Positions 45,267 to 53,490 are shown, numbered from the stretch's first letter. The stretch is 64,000 bases of DNA from Mucilaginibacter terrigena (GCF_004168255.1 NZ_SEWG01000002.1:434001-498000); one strand, 5' to 3'. Program-made: numbers and translations. Notes: a model not told the origin generated them from the sequence alone.

Positions 45267-46220
45267 ATGAAAAAACTGATCATAACCTGCATGTCGCTCT
45301 TCCTGTTTATGGGAGCATACGCGCAAAATACACCGGCGGCCAAATCAAACGACCGCGGCCGGGTAACACTTGCTGCATACATACCAGACCAGGCCGATGA
45401 ACTACCTGATGCAGCGCGTAATATGCTTGCCAATAAGCTAAACCAGGTCATCAGCCAAAACGGTTTTGGCGGCGAAGAGGGCGAACGTTTTATTATAACC
45501 GCCAACGTGGTGGTGCTTACAAAAACCATGCTGTCGACAGCGCCGCCAATGACGGCCCTTACATTGGATGTTAACCTGTACATTGGCGACGGATACGAAG
45601 GAACTAAGTTTGCAAGTACTGCTGTATCGGTTAAAGGCGTGGGCGAAAACCTGGCTAAGGCCTACATCAACGCTTTTAAAAACATCAACCTTGACGACCC
45701 TAAACTGCAGGCTTTTGTAGAAAAAGGTAAGGGCAAGATCATAGCTTACTACAATACCCATTGCGATGTGATCATCAAACAGGCGCAAACACTGGCCACT
45801 ACCGGCCGTGGAGAAGAGGCTATTTATAACCTTACATCGGTGCCAAAGGCATGTGTTAACTGCTATGGACGTGCAATGGCTGCAGTACCGGCTATCTACA
45901 AAAAACAGATCGAGAAGGATTGCTCCACCAAGCTTAACCAGGCTAAAACAGTTTGGGCGGCTAACCAGGATATTAACGGTGCTAATGCGGCAAGCGAGGT
46001 TTTATCGCAGATAGACCCGCAGGCAAGCTGCTACAAAGATGTTAAAGCTTTTGTTGCGGAAGTAGCCAAACGCGTTAAGGAAATTGATAACCGCGAATGG
46101 AGTTTTAAGCTGCAAGGCCAGAAGAACGACATGAGCATAATTAGCGCCGCGCGCGATGTGGCTGTTGCTTATGCCGCGCAGCCGCGTACTACCGTATATA
46201 ACGTACACGGTTGGTGGTAA
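45267..46220 (+). CDS. exported protein, CsgG/TolB-N-like pattern (cluster gene 5)
   Basis: A 317-residue protein; the start at 45267 gives a signal peptide (ends GAYAQN). RGRVTLAAYIPDQADELPDAA, MLANKLNQVISQNGFGG, RFIITANVVVLTKTM and LTLDVNLYIGDG are consistent with a domain that oligomerises in the envelope, as CsgG-type proteins do. The second half has paired cysteines (HCDVII, CVNCYGRA, DCSTKLN, SCYKDV) suited to disulfides. It ends the operon, followed by a palindrome-rich gap with a terminator. Function unknown. Confidence 0.75.
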   Translation: MKKLIITCMSLFLFMGAYAQNTPAAKSNDRGRVTLAAYIPDQADELPDAARNMLANKLNQVISQNGFGGEEGERFIITANVVVLTKTMLSTAPPMTALTLDVNLYIGDGYEGTKFASTAVSVKGVGENLAKAYINAFKNINLDDPKLQAFVEKGKGKIIAYYNTHCDVIIKQAQTLATTGRGEEAIYNLTSVPKACVNCYGRAMAAVPAIYKKQIEKDCSTKLNQAKTVWAANQDINGANAASEVLSQIDPQASCYKDVKAFVAEVAKRVKEIDNREWSFKLQGQKNDMSIISAARDVAVAYAAQPRTTVYNVHGWW

Positions 46221-46291
46221 TACTTTAATATATAGTAGCATTTGGCTGAAGCCGATTTAAGCTATTATTTAGCCGTCCCATAAACGGGATG

Positions 46292-46324
46292 GCAATGAAT
46301 GAGAACTATTTTCGTTCATTGCCG
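46292..46324. repeat. inverted repeats after the five-gene cluster
   Basis: GGCAATGAA and TTCATTGCC form arms around a 15-base loop. The surrounding 46245-46380 also holds GGCTGAAGCC- and GGCTTTAGCC-type motifs and CGTCCCATAAACGGGATGG. It is a composite intergenic repeat of the kind common in Bacteroidota. Confidence 0.65.
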
Positions 46325-46462
46325 TTGGCTTTATCCAGCGGTTAATGCAAATAGACCAATTGGCTTTAGCCTAATTGAAATACAGGTAAGCTAAGTGTAC
46401 GCCAGAAATTGTTAAAAACATTATTGGTTAACAGCCAAAGCCTTATTATAAAGCAACACACG

Positions 46463-46486
46463 AAGCCGGCAATTTGCCGGCTTTTT
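46463..46486 (+). terminator. intrinsic terminator before pcm
   Basis: AAGCCGGCAA and TTGCCGGCTT form a G/C-rich stem with a one- to few-base loop, followed directly by a T-run. It probably ends transcription of the exported cluster. Confidence 0.75.
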
Positions 46487-46489
46487 GTA

Positions 46490-46497
46490 TAACTTTG
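46490..46497 (+). promoter_or_regulatory. -7 box of pcm, close to the start codon
   Basis: TAACTTTG matches TAnnTTTG and ends only 7 bp before the pcm ATG, so the transcript may be leaderless or nearly so. No TTTG at the usual -33 distance is present. Confidence 0.45.
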
Positions 46498-46504
46498 CTT
46501 TGTA

Positions 46505-47161
46505 ATGGCGTATAAGTTTATTGATAATTACCGCGAACAGGGGGCACGTAAAAGGCTGGTAGAAATATTAAGGAAGAAGGGTATTGAGGACGAAAAGGTA
46601 TTAACCGCCATAGGCAAAGTACCGCGCCATTATTTTTTTGACGAAACCTTCTGGAACCAGGCCTACAAGGATATAGCCTTCCCGATAGGAGCCGGGCAGA
46701 CCATTTCGCAGCCCTACACGGTAGCCTACCAAACCGAACTGTTACATATCCAAAAAGGTGATAAAGTACTGGAGATTGGCACCGGCTGCGGCTATCAAAC
46801 CTGTGTGCTGATGGAAGTCGGCGCCAAAGTATTTACTATAGAACGCCAGGAAAAGCTCTACGAACGTACCATACAGGTATTGCCCTACATGGGCTATAAG
46901 CCTAAATTCTTTTTGGGCGATGGCTCGATTGGGATTGCCGAAGATGCACCTTACGATAAAATAATTGTAACTGCCGGCGCACCAACTGTCCCCGAAATAT
47001 TACTCAAACAACTCAAAATAGGTGGTATCCTCGTGATCCCGGTAGGCGACGAAAAATCCCAGAAGATGGTAACTGTCCTAAAAACAGCCGAGCATGATTA
47101 CGAAAGGCATGTGCTGGATACGTTTAGGTTTGTGCCGCTGGTGGGCGATAGGGCGTGGTAG
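46505..47161 (+). CDS. pcm: protein-L-isoaspartate O-methyltransferase
   Basis: PCMT of 218 residues, which methylates isoaspartyl residues to start repair of aged proteins. Seen are RHYFFDETFWNQAYKD, the substrate loop PIGAGQTISQPY and the SAM site VLEIGTGCGYQT, followed by the acidic FTIERQ and ILVIPVGD strands. Complete and typical. It is monocistronic by spacing. Confidence 0.95.
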   Translation: MAYKFIDNYREQGARKRLVEILRKKGIEDEKVLTAIGKVPRHYFFDETFWNQAYKDIAFPIGAGQTISQPYTVAYQTELLHIQKGDKVLEIGTGCGYQTCVLMEVGAKVFTIERQEKLYERTIQVLPYMGYKPKFFLGDGSIGIAEDAPYDKIIVTAGAPTVPEILLKQLKIGGILVIPVGDEKSQKMVTVLKTAEHDYERHVLDTFRFVPLVGDRAW

Positions 47162-47228
47162 GTTAGTTGGCAGTTATTAGTTGGCAGTTTGCATATAATT
47201 TGCCAACCGCCAACTTACAACATGATTT

Positions 47229-47639
47229 CTAAATCTTTTTACCTAACTGCTTTAAAATTCCTAATTCGTTTGAGCTTCCCCAACGCTCGGTCATTTTACC
47301 ATTTTCGAATTTGCTTATTTGCATGCCGCGAGCTTTTATGGCGTTTCCGGTAGGTGCAATACCCATAAAATCACCATTATGCGTACCGGTAACTTCGTAA
47401 GCAAAGCTTACATTTTCATCGTCGGCAACTAAATGCTTTACTTCAATTTTAAGATCGGGGAATGCACTGCGTAACTCGGTAAAAAAGTCGATGTAACCCT
47501 GTGGGCCGGCAACTTGTCCTTCTGCCGGATCGTGGTCTATTGAATTTTCCGCGACTAAATCTTTTAAAATTTCAAGATCACCGGTGTTTATGGCTTCGCC
47601 AAATTTTTGCTGTGCTTTTATATTTGTTTCTTTGCTCAT
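47229..47639 (-). CDS. SnoaL-like ester cyclase family protein
   Basis: A 136-residue cytoplasmic protein of the SnoaL/ester-cyclase type (NTF2-like fold): NIKAQQKFGEAINTGDL, DHDPAEGQVAGPQGYIDFF, FPDLKIEVKHLVADDENVSF and GNAIKARGMQISKFENGKMTERW. The family includes polyketide cyclases and many enzymes of unknown substrate. Nothing near it suggests a pathway. Confidence 0.87.
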   Translation of the reverse strand: MSKETNIKAQQKFGEAINTGDLEILKDLVAENSIDHDPAEGQVAGPQGYIDFFTELRSAFPDLKIEVKHLVADDENVSFAYEVTGTHNGDFMGIAPTGNAIKARGMQISKFENGKMTERWGSSNELGILKQLGKKI

Positions 47640-47725
47640 GGTATGTATTTCAAGATATCATACAAGAGTGAAGCCACAAATCAGATTTCAGGAATAATAC
47701 CTACGCTATTTGAGAATAATGGTTT

Positions 47726-48175
47726 TTACCTCTTCATCGCCCTGTCCATTTCAATTTTGGTGTCGCGCTCTTTCATGGTTTCGCGTTTGTCGAAGGTTTT
47801 TTTACCCTGGGCAAGGCCAATTTCCAGTTTGGCAAAGCCGCGTTCGCTGATGAAAAGGGCAAGGGGTACAATGGTAAGCCCTTTTTCCTCTCCGCGGGTA
47901 TGCAGTTTTTTTAGTTCCTTTTTGTTAAGCAGCAGCACGCGGTCGCGTTTAGCTTCGTGATTATAGAACGACCCCATCGAGTATTCGGAGATATGCAGGT
48001 TGCGTACGTAAAGCTGATTATCAATAAAAGTACAGAAGGCATCGTTCACGTTGGCTTTGCCCTCGCGTATCGATTTAATTTCGGTACCCAATAACTTTAT
48101 ACCGGCTGTATATTTATCCAGTATGTGGTATTCAAAGTACGCCTTTTTATTCTTGATATATAAGTTCTGCTCCAT
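47726..48175 (-). CDS. smpB: SsrA-binding protein SmpB
   Basis: SmpB of 149 residues, partner of tmRNA in rescuing stalled ribosomes. The start at 48175 (MEQNLYIKNKKAYFEY) is the family start. KLLGTEIKSIREGKANVNDAF, NHEAKRDRVLLLNKKEL and the basic tail GKKTFDKRETMKERD are conserved. The ssrA gene itself was not found in the window. Confidence 0.97.
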   Translation of the reverse strand: MEQNLYIKNKKAYFEYHILDKYTAGIKLLGTEIKSIREGKANVNDAFCTFIDNQLYVRNLHISEYSMGSFYNHEAKRDRVLLLNKKELKKLHTRGEEKGLTIVPLALFISERGFAKLEIGLAQGKKTFDKRETMKERDTKIEMDRAMKR

Positions 48176-48288
48176 TACGCTGCAAATATGCAATTTTTAT
48201 AAGAACCAAGAGTTATGGAATCAAGAATCAAGACATTGCAAAAAATGTTATGGTATTGGCAATTTCCATTTTGTCCTGGTTCCTGGCT

Positions 48289-50193
48289 CTAACTGTCTTT
48301 TCTCTTCTTCTGCGGTTTAACAACCAGCACCGGTACATTCACCTTATGGCGTACCGAATCGACCGTTGTGCCAAAAATAAGATCTTTAAATGCCTTGTGC
48401 CCGTGCGAACCCATCACCAGGAAATCTATTCCGGTGTCTTTAACAATCTGGGCAATAGCCGTGGCCGGGCCGCCGTAGCCAATTTTTGCTTCGGCTTTGT
48501 AGCCCAGCTTAATTAATGCGGCAACATATTTGTCCAGGTTATCTACGTCGCTTTGGGTTTCGTTATCCATTACCTGTTTGCCGTAATAGCGCGCACCGGC
48601 GGTTTCTACCACGTGTATCAGGTTATAATGGGCTTTTTTACCGCCCTGCATCAGTGCATGGCGAATAGTGTCCTGGTCGTTCTTCGAAAAATCAATGGTG
48701 ATACCGATCTCTTCATAGCTTACAGCATCAAGGTTATCCAGCGCTGCAGCAATACCATGCGGTACATAAATGGGCTGATCGGCATGCTTGTAAAATAGCG
48801 GCCTTAAAAAAACATATAATAACAATAAGCCAATACCTACTGCAATGGGTGATATCACAAAGTGCACCAGATCAGACGAGCCCGGGCTCGTCGCCGCCCA
48901 GGTCTCAATTTCCTGTATCACCAGCCTTACGTTTAGCCCCACTATCAGCGTAGCAAAAACCCACGCCAGTACTTTAAGCGGAAGTTTTGTGGCAAAGTTT
49001 CCCATTCGTTTTTTATCGGATGTAAAATGTATCAGCGGGATAATGGCAAAGCCCAGCTGCAGACTTAACACTACCTGGCTTAATATCAGCAATTTACCCA
49101 AACCTGCCTCACCAAAATGCAGGATGGTGAAAAACGCCGGTATAATGGCCAGTAACCGTGTTAGCAAACGGCGCAGCCATGGCGCAATACGCAGGTTAAG
49201 GTGGCCCTCCATAATGATCTGCCCGGCAAGTGTACCTGTAACGGTGGAGCTTTGCCCGGCGGCTATCAACGCTATGGCAAACAGGGCAGGGGCAAGCTTC
49301 CCGAATATATTGGTAAGCAGTTTATGCGCGTCCTGTATCTCGGCGACTTCGTGGTAACCACGGCCAAAAAAGGCGCTGGCGGCCAGTATCAATATTGCGG
49401 CGTTTACAAAAAAAGCAAGGTTAAGCGCGATGGTGGTATCCCAAAAATTATAGCGGATAGCGCTTTTAATGCCGGCCTCGCTGCGGTCTATTTTACGCGT
49501 TTGCACCAGCGACGAATGCAGGTACAGGTTATGCGGCATCACCGTTGCGCCAATAATGCCTATAGCAAGGTACAACGATGTGTTATTTAATTTAGTTGGG
49601 ATAAAGCCTTTTGCAATATCGATAACATCGGGCTGTACAATAAACATTTGTGCCAAAAATGCCATTCCCACTATAAATATAAGGGAAATGATAAAACCTT
49701 CCAGCTTGCGCATGCCTTTATTGAGCAGGAAAAGCAACAGCAAGGTATCCAGCAGGGTGATAGATACCCCCCATATTAAAGGCAGGCCAAACAGCAGGTT
49801 TAAACCTATAGCCATACCGATGATCTCGGCAAGGTCGCAGGCTATGATGGCTATTTGCGCCAGTATATACAGGCAAAAGTTGATGAAGCGTGGGTAGCTG
49901 TGCTTTGATGCCTGTGCAAGGTCCAGTCCGCGCACAATGCCCAGCCTTACGGCCAGGTTTTGCAGCAGCAGCGCTATCATGTTTGATAATAGCAATACCC
50001 ATATCAGCCGGTAACCAAACTGGCTGCCCGCGGCAAGGTCGGTAGCCCAGTTACCCGGGTCCATATAGCCTACGCTTACCAGGTAGGCCGGGCCCAGGAA
50101 CGATAAAAGCTTGCGCCAGCCGGTTTTGCCTTCGGTGGTTACGGTGTTGTGTACGTTTCCTAATGAGTGGTTGTCGTGTTGATGTGTTGTCAT
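48289..50193 (-). CDS. mntH: Nramp manganese/divalent-metal transporter with C-terminal UspA domain
   Basis: Inner-membrane metal importer of 634 residues. The Nramp part (about 1-455) has the metal-site motifs DPGN in TM1 and MPHN in TM6. A linker then leads to a cytosolic UspA-like domain (about 475-630: EEIGITIDFSKNDQDTIRHAL...DFLVMGSHGHKAFKDLIFGTTVDSVRHKVNVPVLVVKP) with the ATP-binding GSHGH-type loop. The start codon overlaps the mntR stop by 4 bp (ATGA). The fusion suggests nucleotide- or stress-dependent control of metal uptake. Manganese preference is inferred from the regulator. Confidence 0.94.
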   Translation of the reverse strand: MTTHQHDNHSLGNVHNTVTTEGKTGWRKLLSFLGPAYLVSVGYMDPGNWATDLAAGSQFGYRLIWVLLLSNMIALLLQNLAVRLGIVRGLDLAQASKHSYPRFINFCLYILAQIAIIACDLAEIIGMAIGLNLLFGLPLIWGVSITLLDTLLLLFLLNKGMRKLEGFIISLIFIVGMAFLAQMFIVQPDVIDIAKGFIPTKLNNTSLYLAIGIIGATVMPHNLYLHSSLVQTRKIDRSEAGIKSAIRYNFWDTTIALNLAFFVNAAILILAASAFFGRGYHEVAEIQDAHKLLTNIFGKLAPALFAIALIAAGQSSTVTGTLAGQIIMEGHLNLRIAPWLRRLLTRLLAIIPAFFTILHFGEAGLGKLLILSQVVLSLQLGFAIIPLIHFTSDKKRMGNFATKLPLKVLAWVFATLIVGLNVRLVIQEIETWAATSPGSSDLVHFVISPIAVGIGLLLLYVFLRPLFYKHADQPIYVPHGIAAALDNLDAVSYEEIGITIDFSKNDQDTIRHALMQGGKKAHYNLIHVVETAGARYYGKQVMDNETQSDVDNLDKYVAALIKLGYKAEAKIGYGGPATAIAQIVKDTGIDFLVMGSHGHKAFKDLIFGTTVDSVRHKVNVPVLVVKPQKKRKDS

Positions 50194-50840
50194 AGGGCTA
50201 TTAATAGGTTGTTGGCCACGTCGCGGCTTATTTGCAGGTCTTTGCTATCCATTTGCAGTATTACTGCGCTATCGTAAGTAATTATTTCTTTTACTGTTAT
50301 TTTTTTTCCGATGATAAGGCCCTGCTTCTCCAGGTATTGTAAAAATGCCGAAGAGTGGTCCCTAACGCCCGAAATTATCCCGCAGGCATTAACATCAACC
50401 GATGATATTGGTTTAAGGTCATTTTTTTTAAAATTGCCCTTGCTATCGGGTATCGGGTCGCCATGCGGGTCGCGACTGGGGAAGCCCATAAACTCGTCCA
50501 GGCGGTCAATCAGTTCATTCGAGGAAATATGTTCCATTTCTTCGGCCATCTCGTGCACCTCGTCCCATTTAAAATGCAGCTTCTCTACCAAAAAATATTC
50601 CCAAAGCCGGTGCCTGCGGATGATGTTTACCGCTACCTTTTCGCCGGCCTGCGTTAAACTAACGCCCTGGTAGCGTGTATAATTGATCAACAGCTTCTCG
50701 GCCAGCTTCCTTAACATGTCTGTTACCGACGATGCTTTAGTGGCCAGCTCGGCAGCAATTTGGTTAGTGCTTACATTTTCGGCTATCAGCGATAGCTTGT
50801 AAATGGCTTTTAAATAGTTTTCTTCGGCTAATGTGTACAT
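50190..50840 (-). CDS. mntR: DtxR/MntR family metal-dependent repressor
   Basis: A 216-residue regulator with the N-terminal winged helix (YTLAEENYLKAIYKLS, IAAELATKASSVTDMLRKLAEK, GVSLTQAGEKVA), the dimerisation/metal domain (ISSNELIDRLDEFMGFPSRDPHGDPIPD) and a C-terminal FeoA/SH3-like domain. The ATG at 50840 fits better than an earlier TTG. It overlaps mntH, so metal repression of both is expected. A 9-2-9 palindrome lies just upstream. Confidence 0.93.
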   Translation of the reverse strand: MYTLAEENYLKAIYKLSLIAENVSTNQIAAELATKASSVTDMLRKLAEKLLINYTRYQGVSLTQAGEKVAVNIIRRHRLWEYFLVEKLHFKWDEVHEMAEEMEHISSNELIDRLDEFMGFPSRDPHGDPIPDSKGNFKKNDLKPISSVDVNACGIISGVRDHSSAFLQYLEKQGLIIGKKITVKEIITYDSAVILQMDSKDLQISRDVANNLLIAL

Positions 50841-50846
50841 TTTAAA

Positions 50847-50854
50847 CAAATCTA
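50847..50854 (-). promoter_or_regulatory. mntR -7 box
   Basis: TAGATTTG on the minus strand matches TAnnTTTG, 7 bp from the mntR start codon and 6 bp from the palindromic operator, so repressor binding would block polymerase. Confidence 0.5.
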
Positions 50855-50860
50855 ATAATA

Positions 50861-50880
50861 TTTTTAGACTTGTCTAAAAA
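50861..50880. promoter_or_regulatory. MntR operator candidate (9-2-9 palindrome)
   Basis: TTTTTAGAC-TT-GTCTAAAAA is a perfect 9-bp inverted repeat with a 2-bp centre, 21 bp upstream of the mntR start. Its size, symmetry and position next to the -7 box are typical for DtxR/MntR operators. Confidence 0.75.
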
Positions 50881-50933
50881 TACAAATAAAAAAGTAATAA
50901 GTTTTGTTTAAATACTTTTAAAAAAAATTATAT

Positions 50934-50962
50934 TTTGTGAGATACAGAATACTTTATATTTG
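50934..50962 (+). promoter_or_regulatory. promoter of the Lrp/AsnC regulator
   Basis: TTTG at 50934-50937, 17-bp spacer, TATATTTG at 50955-50962: a full match to the Bacteroidota consensus. It ends 8 bp before the ATG, so the mRNA is probably leaderless or nearly so. Confidence 0.7.
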
Positions 50963-50970
50963 CACGTACC

Positions 50971-51441
50971 ATGGCTCAAGAATTAGATAAAATAGACCTA
51001 CAGATACTTAAGATTTTACAGGAGAACGGCCGCATAACCAACCTGCAGCTTTCAAATGAAATAGGCTTATCGCCCGCACCGACTTTAGAGCGTGTGCGCA
51101 AGCTGGAAAACGCGCAGTTCATAAAAAGCTATCATGCCCTTGTAGACGAGGAAAAACTCGGCCTTGGCATCAAAACTTTTATACAGATCTCGCTGGATTT
51201 CCATCAAAAAAATACCATCCAGACTTTTTTGGACGAGATCCAAACCATTAAAGAGGTAACCGAGTGCCACCACGTAACCGGCCAGTGCGATTTTCTACTG
51301 AAGGTTTACGTGCGCGATATCAAATCGTACGAGCAACTGATCATGGAAAAGATAAGCCGCATCACCGTGGTTAAAACCTTCCAAACCATGATGATCATGA
51401 GCACGAGTAAGAAGGAGCCTATAGTTCCGTTGGAATACTAA
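50971..51441 (+). CDS. Lrp/AsnC family transcriptional regulator
   Basis: A 156-residue regulator with an N-terminal helix-turn-helix (LDKIDLQILKILQENGRITNLQLSNEIGLSPAPTLERVRKLE) and a C-terminal ligand-binding RAM domain (ITECHHVTGQCDFLLKVYVRDIKSYEQ-type pattern). It normally forms octamers that respond to amino acids. It is divergent from mntR with about 130 bp between and convergent with ung. Its regulon cannot be deduced here. Confidence 0.94.
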   Translation: MAQELDKIDLQILKILQENGRITNLQLSNEIGLSPAPTLERVRKLENAQFIKSYHALVDEEKLGLGIKTFIQISLDFHQKNTIQTFLDEIQTIKEVTECHHVTGQCDFLLKVYVRDIKSYEQLIMEKISRITVVKTFQTMMIMSTSKKEPIVPLEY

Positions 51442-51463
51442 TAAGAGAAGCAAGAATTTTAGA

Positions 51464-51506
51464 GCCAGGAATCAGGGAAAATTTTTCTTTCGATTCCTGG
51501 TTTTTT
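51464..51506 (+). terminator. terminator between the AsnC-type gene and ung
   Basis: CCAGGAATC (51465-51473) and GATTCCTGG (51492-51500) form a 9-bp stem followed by six T. Outer GAGAAGCA/TGCTTCTC arms near 51445 and 51535 extend the symmetry. Confidence 0.65.
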
Positions 51507-51541
51507 ATGTCTTGTCTCTTGATTCTTGTTGTCCTGCTTCT

Positions 51542-52222
51542 CTACAATTGCCAATCAATCTCTTTTTTCCCTTCTTTCTTCAAAAACTCATTAGTTTTTG
51601 AAAATGGTTTCGACCCAAAGAAACCGCCGTGGCTTACCGCCAGTGGTGATGGGTGGGTTGATTTGATAATTAAGTGATTATTATTTGGGTTGATGAGCGC
51701 CGCTTTTGATTGCGCATACGCTCCCCAAAGGATAAATACGATGCCTTTTTTCTCGTCGGACAGTGTTTTAATTGCCGCATCGGTAAACTTTTCCCAGCCT
51801 TTCTTTTGATGCGAGCCCGCTGTGGCTGCCCTTACGGTTAGGGTAGCGTTTAGTAACAGCACACCTTGCTGCGCCCATTTGGTAAGGTCGCCGGTTTGAG
51901 GAGTGGTAAAGCCGGGGATATCGGTAGATAGCTCCTTATAAATATTTTTTAACGATGGCGGAACCGCCACGCCTTTTTGTACCGAGAACGACAAGCCGTG
52001 TGCCTGGCCCGGGCCGTGATACGGGTCCTGCCCAAGTATCACTACCTTGACATCGTCAAATGGGGTGATGTTAAAAGCGTTGAAAATATCGGCGTTGCGT
52101 GGGTAGGTGGTGTAGCCTGCATCCTTTTCAGCTTTCAGGTAATTTTTAAGTTCCTGCATGTAGGGTTTTTCAAATTCCGCGCTTAAATGTTTCTTCCACG
52201 ATGGTTCTAATTCTCCGGCCAT
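51542..52222 (-). CDS. ung: uracil-DNA glycosylase (family 1)
   Basis: Ung of 226 residues, which excises uracil from DNA. The water-activating motif GQDPYHGPGQAHGLSFSV, the uracil-specific LLLNATLTVR with its Asn, and the DNA-intercalation loop HPSPLAVSHGGFFG are intact. Convergent with the AsnC-type gene; divergent from the small membrane protein gene. Confidence 0.97.
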   Translation of the reverse strand: MAGELEPSWKKHLSAEFEKPYMQELKNYLKAEKDAGYTTYPRNADIFNAFNITPFDDVKVVILGQDPYHGPGQAHGLSFSVQKGVAVPPSLKNIYKELSTDIPGFTTPQTGDLTKWAQQGVLLLNATLTVRAATAGSHQKKGWEKFTDAAIKTLSDEKKGIVFILWGAYAQSKAALINPNNNHLIIKSTHPSPLAVSHGGFFGSKPFSKTNEFLKKEGKKEIDWQL

Positions 52223-52297
52223 AAATATTAAATACTGATGTTTTATTTAGCTTACAAATAACGATATTTGCACACTGTTTTTATACTAATACAAATT

Positions 52298-52852
52298 ATG
52301 TCGAATATAGTTAGGTTAATTGTTGCTTGCGTTATTATGGGTGCCGGGGTTACGCTTTGTGCATTTGGTTTTTGGGGCTGGGGAGTCACTACATTTTTAT
52401 TAGGTGGTATTGTGTTGCTTACCTTCTTTTTTAACGAAAATATGCTGCTTGCCCAGTTTTACCTGCGCCGCGAAAACTCCGAAAAAGCAGAAGCGGCACT
52501 TGCAAAGATCACAAATTACGAAACACAATTATACAAAAGCCAGCATGGTTACTACAACTTGCTTATAGGGTTAATAGAATCGCGCAAAGCGCCGTTAAAA
52601 TCAGAAAAGTATTTCAAAAAGTCGCTGCAGTTGGGTATGGGCATGTCGCATAATATCGCGTTAGCAAAACTTAGCCTGGCGGGTATAGCCATGGCAAAAC
52701 GCAATAAGCGCGAAGCCGAAATTTACCTTAAAGAAGCCGCTAAGGATGACAAGAACAAACTGCTTGCCGACCAGATCAAAATGATGAAGGGCCAAATGGC
52801 GCAGATGGATAAGCAGCAGGTAGTACGCGGCGGTTTCCGTCAAAAATTCTAA
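52298..52852 (+). CDS. membrane-anchored TPR-like protein
   Basis: A 184-residue protein. The ATG at 52298 gives an N-terminus with two hydrophobic helices (IVRLIVACVIMGAGVTLCAFG; GVTTFLLGGIVLLTFFF) and a cytoplasmic helical part with TPR-like pairs (EKAEAALAKI, KSEKYFKKSLQLG, REAEIYLKEAAKDD) and a Met/Gln-rich tail. It may scaffold other proteins at the membrane. No named family recognised. Confidence 0.75.
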   Translation: MSNIVRLIVACVIMGAGVTLCAFGFWGWGVTTFLLGGIVLLTFFFNENMLLAQFYLRRENSEKAEAALAKITNYETQLYKSQHGYYNLLIGLIESRKAPLKSEKYFKKSLQLGMGMSHNIALAKLSLAGIAMAKRNKREAEIYLKEAAKDDKNKLLADQIKMMKGQMAQMDKQQVVRGGFRQKF

Positions 52853-52864
52853 AGGGAATTATAC

Positions 52865-53131
52865 TTATTTCTCGTCGATATTACTGAAATAATCCGGCTC
52901 TGACGAGTGGTTCTGCGAAGCTTCGATGTGCCTGTCAACAATAGGTGCAGGGCTGTATTCGTACTCATCTTCGTCTTCTTTTTCCTTTAACTTTTTAGCC
53001 TTAACGGGTTTTGACACCTCTACTATTTTTAGCAGGCTGCGGATAAACGACAGGTCGAAATTACTTCTGTTCAGCTTTATCAGGTATTCACTTTCGGTTA
53101 TTTCAAGGATAGAATTTGTCATGGTGTTCAA
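52865..53131 (-). CDS. small acidic protein of unknown function
   Basis: An 88-residue protein with an ordered N-terminal half (ILEITESEYLIKLNRSNFDLSFIRSLLKIVE) and a charged, Lys then Glu/Asp-rich tail. An ATG at 53122 is a second possible start. No signal peptide. It converges on the TPR-like gene with 12 bp between stops. The first half resembles small antitoxin-like or adaptor domains of Bacteroidota, but no identity is claimed. Confidence 0.6.
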   Translation of the reverse strand: MNTMTNSILEITESEYLIKLNRSNFDLSFIRSLLKIVEVSKPVKAKKLKEKEDEDEYEYSPAPIVDRHIEASQNHSSEPDYFSNIDEK

Positions 53132-53288
53132 TTATAGTGTGTCCGGTATAAAATTGAACAACTACTGTTAATTGAAAGTTTTATTCCCTTTATCTTTTTG
53201 TTAACGGATTTAGGGAGTTCATGGTTGATGGTTCATAGATCATAGTAAGAGTGTTCATAGTTAATGGTTCATAGATCATAGCGAAATA

Positions 53289-53384
53289 GCGTCATTGCGA
53301 GGAGCGATAGCGACGTGGCAATCTTCGACATGCATATCGCCGACCTTTCTGTCGAAGATTGCCACGCTACGCTCGCAATGACGC
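53289..53384. repeat. nested intergenic palindrome (GCGTCATTGCGAG type)
   Basis: Outer arms GCGTCATTGCGAG (53289-53301) and CTCGCAATGACGC (53372-53384) are perfect. Inner arms GTGGCAATCTTCGACA (53315-53330) and TGTCGAAGATTGCCAC (53350-53365) are also perfect. A widely seen Bacteroidota repeat type. Confidence 0.9.
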
Positions 53385-53432
53385 GTGGAGAAATACGCAT
53401 TTCAGTAAAGTGTGGACGTTTACCGTCCGTGG

Positions 53433-53480
53433 GATAAAACAAAAAAAGTGCGCTGTTCAGCGCACTTTTTTTGTTTTATC
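53433..53480 (-). terminator. 22-bp hairpin terminator after lysS
   Basis: Perfect 22-bp arms (53433-53454 and 53459-53480) around a GTTC loop, with a GTGCGCT core and A7/T7 tracts, 41 bp after the lysS stop codon. It would work in both directions. Confidence 0.85.
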
Positions 53481-53490
53481 AAGTTCCTAC

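Noticed and set aside
50840..50970. Manganese riboswitch before mntR
   Set aside because: Space to the start codon is too short and no yybP-ykoY-like stem pattern is seen; a protein operator explains the palindrome.
53289..53384. Nested palindrome as ends of an insertion sequence
   Set aside because: Only about 100 bp, no transposase frame and no target duplication found; it is treated as an intergenic repeat.
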